Part shown: positions 34,205-43,199 of the stretch, one piece after another
How the letters are laid out: every line of letters starts with the position of its first letter
How positions within the stretch are numbered: the first letter of the stretch is position 1
Origin: Nodularia sphaerocarpa UHCC 0038
GTDB lineage: Bacteria > Cyanobacteriota > Cyanobacteriia > Cyanobacteriales > Nostocaceae
Direction: 5' to 3'
Assembly (NCBI RefSeq): GCF_022376295.1
Contig: NZ_CP060140.1
Span: forward strand, 1,492,356 to 1,556,355
DNA: 64,000 nucleotides
Made by a program: the position numbers and the translations under genes
Notes under the pieces: model-generated
The model's input: only the letters and a program-made list of their open reading frames with translations
The model's database searches: none
Told to the model about the DNA's origin: nothing

Positions 34205-34693
34205 ATGACCATCCGCCATGCGACTGAAGCTGATTTACCTGCAATAGTAGCAATTTATAATGCAGCAATTCCCAGCCGCAAGGCGACAGCTGATTTAGAA
34301 CCAGTTTCTGTACAAAGTCGCCTTGCTTGGTTTCAAGGGCGATCGCCTTTACAAAGACCAGTGTGGGTGATAGAAATAGAAGGTATAGTTGTGGGTTGGC
34401 TGAGTTTTAAATCATTTTATGGACGGCCAGCTTATGATTCCACAGCCGAAATTAGTATTTATATTTCCCCGTCAGTTCATCGACGTGGTTTAGGCGGACA
34501 ACTCCTAGCCCAAGCAATTAGCGAAAGTCCAAATTTACGGATAAAAACGCTCTTAGGCTTTATTTTTGCCCATAACCAACCCAGTTTAAACCTGTTTGCC
34601 AGATTTGGGTTTCAACAGTGGGGATATTTACCCCAAGTTGCAGAACTTGACAGAGTGGAACGGGATTTAATAATTATGGGATTGCGAATCTAG
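34205..34693 (+). CDS. GNAT N-acetyltransferase (Pat/Bar-like)
   Basis: 162 residues, a single GNAT domain: IRHATEADLPAIVAIYNAAIP at the N-terminus, WLSFKSFYGRPAYDSTAEISIYI, acetyl-CoA loop VHRRGLGGQLLA, and FAHNQPSLNLFARFGFQQWG. The pattern is that of phosphinothricin/methionine-sulfone acetyltransferases, which acetylate amino groups of small molecules. The actual substrate is unknown. It is convergent with ftsW, 5 bp between stops. Confidence 0.9.
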   Translation: MTIRHATEADLPAIVAIYNAAIPSRKATADLEPVSVQSRLAWFQGRSPLQRPVWVIEIEGIVVGWLSFKSFYGRPAYDSTAEISIYISPSVHRRGLGGQLLAQAISESPNLRIKTLLGFIFAHNQPSLNLFARFGFQQWGYLPQVAELDRVERDLIIMGLRI

Positions 34694-34698
34694 GATTT

Positions 34699-35895
34699 TT
34701 ACTTTTTTTGCAACGTCCGACGCTGACGAAAATCAGACTGGGGTTTTCGCAATGGTACTACCTCCGCTTCACTACTCTCGCGGGCTACCCGAATCAGCAA
34801 AGCCATACTCACTAGGCTGGAAATCATGGAATTACCACCATAACTAAACATCGGTAGGGGTAAGCCTGTGGTGGGTAATGCACCTGTAGCAACGGCAATA
34901 TGTAGCAATGATTGTCCTATAATCACAGTGGTGATGCCGATGGCTACTAGACGATTGACTATATTCTTAGCCTTTAATGCCACAATTAATCCGAGAGTGG
35001 CGAATAAAGCTAAGATGATCAACATGACAATACTGCCCACAAAGCCAAATTCTTCAGCGAACACAGCAAAAATAAAATCAGTGTCCTGAATTGGTAAATA
35101 AAACAGCTTTTGTTGGGAAAGCCCAAATCCAACCCCCCAAGTTTGACCAGAACCCACTGCTAGCAAACTTTGTACTAACTGGTAACCATCACCTGTAGAA
35201 TCAGCCCAAGGATTGAGGAATGACATTACACGCTTGCGTTGATACTCTTTCAGGCTAATACTCATTACCGCTAACATTACCCCACCAATTGCAGTTCCTC
35301 CCAAATATTTGTAAGGTAATCCAGCCGCTAAAGCAATTAACCAAATAGTCATACCGCAGAGTGCGGTTGTACTTAAGTTAGGCTGTGCCAAAATTCCTAA
35401 AAGTACTAAACCAAAAATACCTAACCAAGTCAAGCGAACTGACCAACTCAACCGTTCCCACTGTCCAAACAGTCGCGCACTTTGCAGCACCAAAAAGGGT
35501 TTAATTAATTCCGAAGGTTGTAAAGGAATTGGCCCAAGGGCTATCCAACGTGCTGCATCAAAAGCTTTTTTACCGACTCCTGGTATCAATGTTCCGAAGA
35601 TTAACAGCAAAAACAGGGCGATAAACCAATGACTCTTGCCCAAAATTTTCCGTAAGGGAAGATTTACAATGATGTTGAATCCAATCAGGGCAAAGAAAAC
35701 CCAAGCGAGTTGGCGCTTAAAATAGTAAAGTCCATCTGCTTGACGGGCTTCAGCCACGGGATAGGATGCTGAAAACAGCATAATTAATCCCACAAACAGC
35801 CAAACGAATGTTAACCAGCGTAGTAACCGCGCCTCTAAAGCCCAGGTGGAGACGGAATTATCAAAAATTGGAATCAGGCGACGTAGATTCACCAT
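34699..35895 (-). CDS. ftsW: SEDS-family peptidoglycan polymerase FtsW
   Basis: 398 residues with about ten membrane helices. Family signatures: LPLQPSELIKPFLV, AQPNLSTTALCGMTIW, GLSQQKLFYLPIQDTDFIFAVFAEEFGF and the C-terminal LPTTGLPLPMFSYGGNS. SEDS proteins polymerise lipid II glycan strands together with a class B penicillin-binding protein; FtsW does so at the division septum. RodA is the close relative; the sequence and the single small upstream gene do not exclude it. Confidence 0.92.
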   Translation of the reverse strand: MVNLRRLIPIFDNSVSTWALEARLLRWLTFVWLFVGLIMLFSASYPVAEARQADGLYYFKRQLAWVFFALIGFNIIVNLPLRKILGKSHWFIALFLLLIFGTLIPGVGKKAFDAARWIALGPIPLQPSELIKPFLVLQSARLFGQWERLSWSVRLTWLGIFGLVLLGILAQPNLSTTALCGMTIWLIALAAGLPYKYLGGTAIGGVMLAVMSISLKEYQRKRVMSFLNPWADSTGDGYQLVQSLLAVGSGQTWGVGFGLSQQKLFYLPIQDTDFIFAVFAEEFGFVGSIVMLIILALFATLGLIVALKAKNIVNRLVAIGITTVIIGQSLLHIAVATGALPTTGLPLPMFSYGGNSMISSLVSMALLIRVARESSEAEVVPLRKPQSDFRQRRTLQKK

Positions 35896-35971
35896 TACCT
35901 ACAGTAGTAAAACTCATAACTCACAACTTATAACTCATAATTTAATCCACTGCTGGCACAACACCGTTAAT

Positions 35972-36229
35972 TTAAGCTGACGCAGACTGTTTTTTTGCTA
36001 TTTTTACTGGGTTTAGCAATATTCTCACCGCACATTCGGGAAAATCTTCATGCAGTCGCAGCGCTAGTTGACTAAAAATATTTAACTCTGATGCTTGACC
36101 GGCTGCACGCACTAGGATGATTTTGACAGAATTATCTACTTTCAGGATAGGCGATCGCGTGGCATTTCTCTGAGGTAATTCCTCAGCATTGCGAATCAAC
36201 CAAAGTGGTGTAAACTGCACACCAGGCAA
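35972..36229 (-). CDS. small conserved hypothetical protein upstream of ftsW
   Basis: 85 residues from a TTG start; a GTG three codons later is the other choice and no ATG exists, so the true start is uncertain. The body TPLWLIRNAEELPQRN, VDNSVKIILVRAAGQASELN, LRLHEDFPECAVRILLNPVK reads as a small alpha/beta protein. It is 76 bp upstream of ftsW on the same strand. I do not recognise a function. Confidence 0.55.
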   Translation of the reverse strand: MPGVQFTPLWLIRNAEELPQRNATRSPILKVDNSVKIILVRAAGQASELNIFSQLALRLHEDFPECAVRILLNPVKIAKKQSASA

Positions 36230-36630
36230 GTCTCAGATGGAAACACAGGAGAACATAAGAACAGCTACTACTATTTAATGCTATATTTCAGTAAAATTAC
36301 ATTTGTATTTATATTATGTATAGGACTCCTATTTGATTTCTGTTGGCGTAGCCTGCGCTATGCGCTTACAACTCAATACAACTCAAAATGGCTTTTTCCC
36401 ACTCCCCACTCCCCCGGTTACTGAGCGACTTGTACTGAGCGAAGTCGAAGTAAGTCGAAGTAACTCCCCACTCCCCACCTACGCAAGTAAGTATGGCTAC
36501 GCCACGCTACGCGAACAAAAATCAAAGCGGATTACTATATATTTAAAAAATATTAGTTAAGTATAGTCAGGGCTATGACTACCCTAGAAAAAGAGGTTAA
36601 GTTGATTAACTGACAAAAATTATGCACAAC
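36230..36630. other. repeat-containing gap
   Basis: Holds fragments of dispersed repeats: GGCGTAGCCTGCGCTATGCGC (36344-36364), overlapping GAAGTCGAAGTAA units (36439-36464) and GCCACGCTACGCGAAC (36501-36516). An ORF at 36333-36560 is built from these and is not a gene. Confidence 0.5.
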
Positions 36631-36656
36631 AAAAAAGAGGCCTATCTTGACCTCTT
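36631..36656 (-). terminator. rho-independent terminator of the apc operon
   Basis: Read on the minus strand, AAGAGG (36656-36651) and CCTCTT (36640-36635) form a stem with a 10-base loop, followed by a run of T (36634-36631). It ends transcripts 36 bp after apcC. Confidence 0.8.
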
Positions 36657-36691
36657 GACAACTCCCTAGAATGATGTTCGTTATATATTAA

Positions 36692-36898
36692 TTACAACAA
36701 CCCAGCATTAGTACCTTGCTTACCAGTTGCTAGTTCTACCTTCACAATTTTGCCACCCATTTTTTGAATGCGTTGCTGTTCGCGAAACCAGTTTTCGTAA
36801 GGAACTAGCTTAGTGAAGTAAGTATTTTGCAACTCTCTTTGAGTACGAATGCGGGATTGGCTGGGGACACAAGCAGTAACTTTAAACAAACGCGCCAT
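36692..36898 (-). CDS. apcC: allophycocyanin core linker Lc7.8
   Basis: 68 residues, a complete CpcD/ApcC-type linker: MARLFKVTACVPSQSRIRTQRELQNTYFTKLV then NWFREQQRIQKMGGKIVKVELATGK. It caps and stabilises allophycocyanin trimers in the phycobilisome core cylinders. It lies 229 bp downstream of apcB; the gap contains a long stem-loop, which fits the common pattern of abundant apcAB and rare apcABC messages. Confidence 0.97.
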   Translation of the reverse strand: MARLFKVTACVPSQSRIRTQRELQNTYFTKLVPYENWFREQQRIQKMGGKIVKVELATGKQGTNAGLL

Positions 36899-36993
36899 AT
36901 CTTAAATCTCCTACGGTGATTGTGAAAAGTTTTTTATTTCAAAAAAAAATGGGAGTGTATATTCTATGCAAAATATTTAAATTAGTCACTCCA

Positions 36994-37086
36994 AGTCTGG
37001 AAATCAACTATCAATACTAGACCGCTAACACTCATTCACAACATAAGCAATAGAACGTTCTAACACTCACAATTGATTTCCAGACC
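36994..37086 (-). promoter_or_regulatory. stem-loop between apcB and apcC
   Basis: AGTCTGGAAATCAA (36994-37007) is the inverted complement of TTGATTTCCAGACC (37073-37086), matching 13 of 14, with about 65 bases between. It can form a long stem in the apcB-apcC intercistronic RNA and could cause partial termination or protect the apcAB message from degradation. Confidence 0.65.
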
Positions 37087-37127
37087 TTAATAAAGCCGCA
37101 CCTAATATATTAAGTGCAAACTAACTC

Positions 37128-37613
37128 TTAGCTTAAGCCAGAGGAGATATAGTCTAAGTAAACGCCCATTTCTTTACCAGCGTCGGGACCGACTAAGCTA
37201 GCGGTTACTTCTTTGATAGCTTGGATAGCTTGTACAGTAGCGCCTACGGGAACACCCAAGGAGTTGTAGGTTTCTTTCAAGCCATTCAATACGCGCTCGT
37301 CTAGGATCGAAGGATCGCCAGCTAGCATAGCGTAGGTAGAGTAACGTAGGTAGTAGTCCAAATCGCGGATGCAAGCAGCATAGCGACGGGTGGTGTACAT
37401 ATTACCACCGGGACGGGTGATGTCAGAGTATAACAAAGACTTAGCTACTGCTTCTTTAACGATCGCAGCTGCGTTAGCACTGATAGCTGTAGCAGCGCGT
37501 ACGCGTAGTTCACCAGTTACGAAGTAGCCTTTGAGCTTTTCTAGAGCCGCATTGTCCAAGTATTTACCTTGAACGTCTGAAGCATTAATGACAGAGGTAA
37601 TTGCGTCTTGCAT
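37128..37613 (-). CDS. apcB: allophycocyanin beta subunit
   Basis: 161 residues, phycobiliprotein globin fold. Chromophore Cys81 in YAACIRDLDYYLRY binds phycocyanobilin; Asn71 in RPGGNMY is the residue methylated in known beta subunits. It pairs with ApcA in trimers of the phycobilisome core. It follows apcA by 69 bp on the minus strand and shares its transcript. Confidence 0.98.
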   Translation of the reverse strand: MQDAITSVINASDVQGKYLDNAALEKLKGYFVTGELRVRAATAISANAAAIVKEAVAKSLLYSDITRPGGNMYTTRRYAACIRDLDYYLRYSTYAMLAGDPSILDERVLNGLKETYNSLGVPVGATVQAIQAIKEVTASLVGPDAGKEMGVYLDYISSGLS

Positions 37614-37682
37614 GTTGTTCTTTCCTTATTTCCAACTTGATTGCAATAGTTGTGTTTCAGCAGCAGTAAAAACAGCTTCAGC

Positions 37683-38168
37683 TTACTGCATCGCACCTAC
37701 TAGGTAATCGAAGTAAGCGCCAGCTTCACCAGAGTCTTCAGCAGACAACAAGGTAGCAGCAACATTCTTCATCGCGTTAACGCCACCAGCCACAGCGTCA
37801 ATAGGAGTGCCGAGAGACTTGTACATTTCACGCACACCCACAACACCGATTTCTTCGATGGGGGTAACATCACCGGAAACAATTCCGTAGGTGACAAGGC
37901 GGAGATAGTAATCTAAGTCACGCAGACAGGTAGCGGTCATTTCTTGGCCGTAAGCGTTTCCACCAGGAGAAACAACATCAGGGCGCTTTTGGAACAACTG
38001 ATCACCAGCTTGCTTAACAATGCGCTCGCGGTTTTCGGTCAAAATTTGAGCGATGCGGAGGCGACGTTCACCACCGGAAACAAAGCTTTTGATCCGATCC
38101 AGTTCGCCGGGGCTAAGGTAGCGGGCTTCTGCATCAGCATTCACGATGGACTTCGTGACGATACTCAT
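37683..38168 (-). CDS. apcA: allophycocyanin alpha subunit
   Basis: 161 residues with chromophore Cys81 in TATCLRDLDYYLRL and the alpha-type N-terminus MSIVTKSIVNADAEARYLSP. Forms the alpha/beta monomer with ApcB that builds the core cylinders and passes energy towards ApcE and chlorophyll. A 441-bp gap separates it from apcE, giving room for its own strong promoter. A good GGAGG-type ribosome binding site lies about 38178-38182. Confidence 0.98.
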   Translation of the reverse strand: MSIVTKSIVNADAEARYLSPGELDRIKSFVSGGERRLRIAQILTENRERIVKQAGDQLFQKRPDVVSPGGNAYGQEMTATCLRDLDYYLRLVTYGIVSGDVTPIEEIGVVGVREMYKSLGTPIDAVAGGVNAMKNVAATLLSAEDSGEAGAYFDYLVGAMQ

Positions 38169-38609
38169 TAATGGATTCCTCCAGGACTAATGAAACCAGA
38201 ATTTGAAGAAACTGGTGAGACTTTAATTGGTGTAGCAGTAGCTTTCTGTTCTCGTCGCTTGAGATAAAACAATCAAATAATTGCCATAGCTATCGCATGA
38301 CGAGTTAGAGAGAAAACTCAACTACCTTCCGCAAAACATTTTCCGGCATTCTGTCGGGCATTTATGACTGTTCTTAATACTTTGTAATATTAATTTTCAG
38401 ATTTAACAGCCATTTTTTGCCGGAAAGCTTTATTACACAAGGCAATGAGGGAAAAGAGGCAGGGGGCAAGAGGCAGGGGAGCAGGGAGCAGGGAGCAGGG
38501 GGGAAATTTTTCTAGTCCCCAATTCCCAAACCTCGGTAAGGGCGGGTTTAGTAAGATCCTCGTTCATGGTGAATGATATCTGTGAACCCGCCCCTACAAG
38601 CGTTAACTC
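38169..38609. other. apcE-apcA gap with regulatory region and purine-rich repeat
   Basis: Contains the probable apcA promoter near the gene, a purine-rich low-complexity run at about 38450-38503 (repeated GGGAGCA/GGGGCAAGAGG units), and the inverted repeat listed at 38540-38593. No ORF. Confidence 0.5.
38540..38593. terminator. inverted repeat 3' of apcE
   Basis: GGGCGGGTT (38540-38548) and AACCCGCCC (38585-38593) form a 9-bp GC-rich stem around a 36-bp loop, 16 bp past the apcE stop. It may reduce read-through from apcE into apcA, or be a small dispersed repeat. Confidence 0.55.
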
Positions 38610-41600
38610 CTAGCGATCGCTTGGGCGACCTGTCAGTACAGCAGGTGACAAACTAGACCAGGATTGTTTCACCAAGTCAGCAGCCGCTTGCACACTACCA
38701 AGGTAGTTACCAGCAGGTAGTGAAGGATAGCGAGGATAAGGTACGACATCTTCACCAAAGAAGCGAGCGTACTCTGCACTATCCACAATTGCCTCTACAG
38801 CAGCCCTTAAACCGCTATCAGCCAGCAACTTGTTATATTGGCGGATTTCGCCTTGTGTGGCTGGTGCGCGTCCCAATATGTGACGGAATAGGAATTCAAT
38901 CACCTTGGTGTTGGGATAAGGCGTATAGAACCGTTTGCGGTAGATTTCAGAACTAGCCAACTCTCTAACAAACTCCCGCACAGAGATTTCTCCGTTCCGC
39001 AGTTTGCTGTCTAAGTTAGAACGGCGGAAGTCTTGGGGAACTTGACCGCTAAAGATATCTAACACTTGACAGTAAGCAGCATTAATTACCAGTTGCTTCT
39101 CTGCTTGATTTGCACCTAAAGTCATGCGGTGAATTCGTGCAGGTTTGCGGCGACTTGTACCGACACCCACTTCCACAGACTGACCGCGACCATCATTGAA
39201 AGAACGACCCAACTCAATAAACAATGGCTTGGTCTTATCCATTGCCTTGGCTTGGGCTGCCAAATCGGCGATCGCCTTCGCTAAAATAGGCATATTCGCT
39301 GAGTTCATGCGGGGCTTCACAGTCTCAAAGCTCGGCACAACCACATCTTTATTTTGCTTCGTCAGTTGGTTGTAAAGCTTTTGAGTATTGGGGAAATTAG
39401 CCGCAGGTAGAGTGGGGAAGCGACGATAAGGAACCGTATCTTCACCGAAAGCTTGGCTATATTCAACACTTTCCACCATCGCAGTAATAAAGGCGCGAAT
39501 CCCTTGAGTAGCCAAAATCTGGTTATACTTACGGATTTCAGCTTGGTCTATCGGCGCACGTCCCAAGAAATGCTTAGTTCCCATCTCAATCACCTTAGTG
39601 TTGGGATAGGGTGTATAGAACTCCTTCAGGTAAAGACTGGAGTAACCCAAACCAGCAATAAATTCCTTCACACTGATTTCGCCGTTACCCAGCTTACTTT
39701 CTAAAGCTGAAAACTCATTCTTGATGATGTAAGGTGCAACATCACGCTCAAAAATTTGACGATAAGCAGCACTAATCAAAGTATTCACAGCAACTTTATT
39801 GCTAGTATTTGCTACCAGCTTAAAGACTTTGCTTTGTTCGCGCTGCTTGGTAACACCTTGATTAATCCGGAATTGGATATCAGGTTCGGTGCGGTTTTCT
39901 GTTACCGTACCCAGTTCCACAAAGCGAGGTGTTTCAACTTTTTCAACCTTCCCAGTCCCGACATCTTCGCGAATACTACCAACGCGCAATTGACGCAACG
40001 ACACACCAGCCGGAGTCAAATACCGTTCGTAAGGTACTGTATCCTCACCAAATGCCTCGCTGTACTCTGGGGTATCTAGAATGGCATCTACAACTGCATA
40101 GAAACCCTTCTTAGAAGCAATATCAAAGTACTTGTTGTTTTCTTGACGACCGTAGGTAGGACGACCCAACAAGCGACGGTGAATATACTCAATCGCCTTA
40201 CAAACATACAGCGATGTCCAGTACATCTTGCGGAATAAATCCGACTTCGCCAAAATGCGGACAAACTCGCGGACAGTAATTTCGCCGTTTTCCAGCTTAA
40301 TTTCTGCCACCTTCAGGCGTTGACCTTCGTAAACGTCACGACCAAAGACTTGCAGGTAAATCGCTCTAATTACCGCTTGGGTAGAACTTTCTGAGAACTT
40401 AACGCTGACACCCTTACCACCCTTGCGGCTGAGAGTCGAAGGAACCTGATCCAATCGGAACACTTTGGGACCTAAAGAACCAGGGAATTCACCCCGTGCT
40501 TTGGGATTACTCAATTGGTTATTAATACCAGGCCCTTGGTGAATCAAGATCCGGCGGGTATCCTTACCAAAAGGAGCCGGACTGCTGCTGGGGTTGCGAG
40601 TTTCTTTCGGGAAAATCGCCCCAAATTGAATTTCTAAGGGGTCATTACCAGAACCGTAAGGATGTTGGTCTGGGAGTGGGCGATCGTAAGCCGCAAAAGT
40701 CGTAATAAACTGAGGTACTTTGCGGAAAGGCGCACTGAATTTAAACAGGTCTTGCTGTGGTCCCCAGTTACGACACTCTTGGGCTTCTTGACCCAGACCC
40801 CGGATGTAGGGAACTGTTTCTTCACCAAAGTAATCGCCGTATTCGTTAGAATCAACCAAAGCATCAACCAAAGCTGGTAGACCGCCGTTAGAAATAATCG
40901 CAAAGTATTTTTGCACTTCTTCCCGGCTACTTGGTCCCCGTCCTAAAATGTGACGGAAAGCGAGTTCAATAACTCGGCTGTTGATAAAAGGCTGATAAAA
41001 CTGTTTTTGGTAAAGGGGAGATTTAGCGAGACGGCGAACAAACTCCTTCATGGAGATATCGCCATTTTTCACCTTAGATTCCAAGTCAGAAATCGACAAG
41101 CTATAAGCACGGGTAATGTCGCGCTCAAAAAGTTGGCGATAGGCTGCTTTCACAACCTCAATTTTTTCACTGGCTGACAAACCAGGCTTCATGGCAAACT
41201 TAGGACGACGTTCTGCTGCTACAGAGTAAATTTGTGGCAGTTGTAGCCCTTGTTGGTCGCCAGAAGGACGCTGACGAACAATATTAGAAGGTGTGGGTGC
41301 TTTGAACTCATTGAGCAAAACATCCATGTACTGAGACACAATTTCTGTAGCCACAGTATCCTTGCGGAAGTAGGAAAGTGATGCTGATTTGATTTCCTGC
41401 AAAGCGACCACAGTTGCTTCAGTAGAACAAGCATTTTCAATGATTTCCCGCAAACCCCGTGTATTTACACTGATAATATTGGGGTCTCCAGCGACAATCG
41501 CATAAGTCGCATAACGCAAGAACCAGGATAAATCCCGTAAGCTCTTGGCCATGTTGCTAGGGCCATAACGGGCGACGTTGATGGGTCTAAAACCTGGAGG

Positions 41601-42020
41601 TGTGGGACCGCCTGGAGACGAGTTAAAGATTGACCGTAAATTTTCTAGGAAACCACCACGACTTTCAACGTAGGTGACAGTTCCGAGTTTCATCCCTTCT
41701 GTGACACTTCCCTCAGATGTAGCAACCGCCCCAGCCATTGCTAGTTCTCGTTCTTGAGGCTTTTCTAAGAAAGCCATAGGAGAACCACCGACAAAAATCC
41801 GGTTAGCAGCGCGAGAAACGATGATCTCGGAATTATCCGTCAGCATCTGAGCAATTTCCAGACGCTTTGCGCCAGAGGCAAAATAGCTTGCTAGTTCGCT
41901 GAGTTCACCGTTTCCCAAAAAGCGGTCTTGCTGCTCGGCTTGAGAAATCGTCGCCACCGGCAGAGTTTGATATAGTTGCGGACGTGCAACGGAGCTTCCA
42001 CCACTTGCCTTAATGCTCAT
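38610..42020 (-). CDS. apcE: phycobilisome core-membrane linker LCM
   Basis: 1,136 residues. The N-terminal phycobiliprotein-like domain (1 to about 235) is interrupted by a loop (about 80-150) and carries the chromophore Cys near residue 198 (IIENACSTEATV). Four linker repeats (REP) follow, starting at about KIEVVKAAYRQLFERDI, STQAVIRAIYLQVFGRDV, VNTLISAAYRQIFERDV and KQLVINAAYCQV, separated by arms. Four repeats are typical of heterocystous strains with a pentacylindrical core. ApcE anchors the phycobilisome to the thylakoid and is a terminal energy emitter. Read from its own promoter in 42021-42546. Confidence 0.98.
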   Translation of the reverse strand: MSIKASGGSSVARPQLYQTLPVATISQAEQQDRFLGNGELSELASYFASGAKRLEIAQMLTDNSEIIVSRAANRIFVGGSPMAFLEKPQERELAMAGAVATSEGSVTEGMKLGTVTYVESRGGFLENLRSIFNSSPGGPTPPGFRPINVARYGPSNMAKSLRDLSWFLRYATYAIVAGDPNIISVNTRGLREIIENACSTEATVVALQEIKSASLSYFRKDTVATEIVSQYMDVLLNEFKAPTPSNIVRQRPSGDQQGLQLPQIYSVAAERRPKFAMKPGLSASEKIEVVKAAYRQLFERDITRAYSLSISDLESKVKNGDISMKEFVRRLAKSPLYQKQFYQPFINSRVIELAFRHILGRGPSSREEVQKYFAIISNGGLPALVDALVDSNEYGDYFGEETVPYIRGLGQEAQECRNWGPQQDLFKFSAPFRKVPQFITTFAAYDRPLPDQHPYGSGNDPLEIQFGAIFPKETRNPSSSPAPFGKDTRRILIHQGPGINNQLSNPKARGEFPGSLGPKVFRLDQVPSTLSRKGGKGVSVKFSESSTQAVIRAIYLQVFGRDVYEGQRLKVAEIKLENGEITVREFVRILAKSDLFRKMYWTSLYVCKAIEYIHRRLLGRPTYGRQENNKYFDIASKKGFYAVVDAILDTPEYSEAFGEDTVPYERYLTPAGVSLRQLRVGSIREDVGTGKVEKVETPRFVELGTVTENRTEPDIQFRINQGVTKQREQSKVFKLVANTSNKVAVNTLISAAYRQIFERDVAPYIIKNEFSALESKLGNGEISVKEFIAGLGYSSLYLKEFYTPYPNTKVIEMGTKHFLGRAPIDQAEIRKYNQILATQGIRAFITAMVESVEYSQAFGEDTVPYRRFPTLPAANFPNTQKLYNQLTKQNKDVVVPSFETVKPRMNSANMPILAKAIADLAAQAKAMDKTKPLFIELGRSFNDGRGQSVEVGVGTSRRKPARIHRMTLGANQAEKQLVINAAYCQVLDIFSGQVPQDFRRSNLDSKLRNGEISVREFVRELASSEIYRKRFYTPYPNTKVIEFLFRHILGRAPATQGEIRQYNKLLADSGLRAAVEAIVDSAEYARFFGEDVVPYPRYPSLPAGNYLGSVQAAADLVKQSWSSLSPAVLTGRPSDR

Positions 42021-42546
42021 TAGATTTGTAAAACTCCTTTAATTTATCTATGTGTTAAATCTGGGTTGTTTTGAGGCTTGACACATTGGTGTGAGCATGG
42101 ACTAAGAGTGCTACCTGCAAAACTGCCAGTAAGTTAACCCAGTTAGCTTTAGATTAAAACGTTTTGCGTTGACGCTGGTGATTTATTAAGAAGTATGTAC
42201 AATCTGCAATCCAAATGGGTTATCTGGAATGAGTACATATTCTCTCTGGGCGAAATTTACCATTATTTTGTATCCTATCGTACAAAGCTAAAATCATACT
42301 TTGTAACAAAATTAGTATTTTTTAATATAATTTAATGTTTAGCTAAGTTTTGTTTAAGTAGGGTGGGTTAGACGGCTACAAAACTTTGGAAAACACTGAA
42401 AATGTATTTCCGTCGTAACCCACCTTTAAGGCTAATGACGCGAAATCCCCCGGAATTTAGTCGGGGAATGTGCTTAACATCCAGCATCAATTTCATGTAG
42501 GTAACAAAAGTGGAATTACATCGCAGCATTTATTGTTTCATAGTTA
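42021..42546. promoter_or_regulatory. upstream region of apcE
   Basis: 526 bp without genes. AT-rich near 42280-42360, where the promoter of the strongly expressed apcE gene probably lies. A dyad CCCCCGGAATTTAGTCGGGG sits near 42449-42468. I could not fix a single promoter. Confidence 0.4.
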
Positions 42547-42711
42547 GAGGATGTTTGAAAAGTCCTATTGTCGGTAGCAAAATATTCTAGATCCCCCTAA
42601 ATCCCCCTTAACAAGGGGGACTTTGATTCTAATTCCCCCCTTTTCAAGGGGGGCTAGGGGGGATCTGCGAGTGCCTAAAATCACAGCAAACTACTTTTCA
42701 AATACCCTCTT
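42547..42711. mobile_element. 165-bp MITE-like element with GAGGATGTTTGAAAAG ends
   Basis: Left end GAGGATGTTTGAAAAG (42547-42562) and right end CTTTTCAAATACCCTCTT (about 42694-42711) are inverted repeats matching at about 14 of 16. Inside is a second dyad (CCCCCTTAACAAGGGGG and CCCCCCTTTTCAAGGGGGG). TTA flanks both ends. The ends match those of the element at 18068-18363. Its right end overlaps the 3' end of the next gene on the minus strand. Confidence 0.75.
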
Positions 42712-43139
42712 AAAGAAGCATCCTTAATTTTCAGTTGATTTACAATGCTTTCCTCCAAAAGATGATAGACAAAATGAGGACTTGTCAAATTAGCTGAATG
42801 TAATAGTTTTTGATAAGCTTCACAAGCTACTTCATCATTTAAAATCCGGTTATGAATGATTCTTGTCCATTCTGGTGAAGTTATCATTAATTGGGGTACA
42901 ACTTTAATAAATGCTGCAATTTGTTTTTCTACATCAAAAGATTCCAGAAAATGAATTAAGCTAAACATAACTTCTGGCTGTTCACATTGATCATTTAAAA
43001 TTAGATGATATGCAGATAAATTATCGTCATCTGGATGATTAGCAATTTCAGTTAAAGTATTTTCAAATTCGGTAATTTCTGCTTTTGTTCGCATTAAACA
43101 ATTTTCTGTTAGAATTGCCAGGAAATCATTTTGATTCAT
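42681..43139 (-). CDS. small soluble protein, Imm30-like?
   Basis: 152 residues, helical and acidic (FENTLTEIANHPDDDNLSAY, EVMFSLIHFLESFDVEKQ, TSPEWTRIIHNRILNDEVA). This repeated short-helix layout resembles immunity proteins of the Imm30 type found in polymorphic toxin loci, but I have no decisive motif. The last dozen codons (SLRGYLKSSLL) run into the terminal repeat of the MITE-like element, so the original C-terminus was probably altered. It follows the kinase gene by 60 bp on the same strand and may belong to that operon. Confidence 0.6.
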   Translation of the reverse strand: MNQNDFLAILTENCLMRTKAEITEFENTLTEIANHPDDDNLSAYHLILNDQCEQPEVMFSLIHFLESFDVEKQIAAFIKVVPQLMITSPEWTRIIHNRILNDEVACEAYQKLLHSANLTSPHFVYHLLEESIVNQLKIKDASLRGYLKSSLL

Positions 43140-43199
43140 GAATTTGTACCTGCTTCATCAAACTGCTTAACCTATGCCTGGTATAACATTGATTCACTA

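Noticed and set aside
36333..36560. 75-codon ORF upstream of apcC terminator
   Set aside because: Composed of dispersed repeat fragments (GTCGAAGTAA, GCTACGCG) with no gene features.
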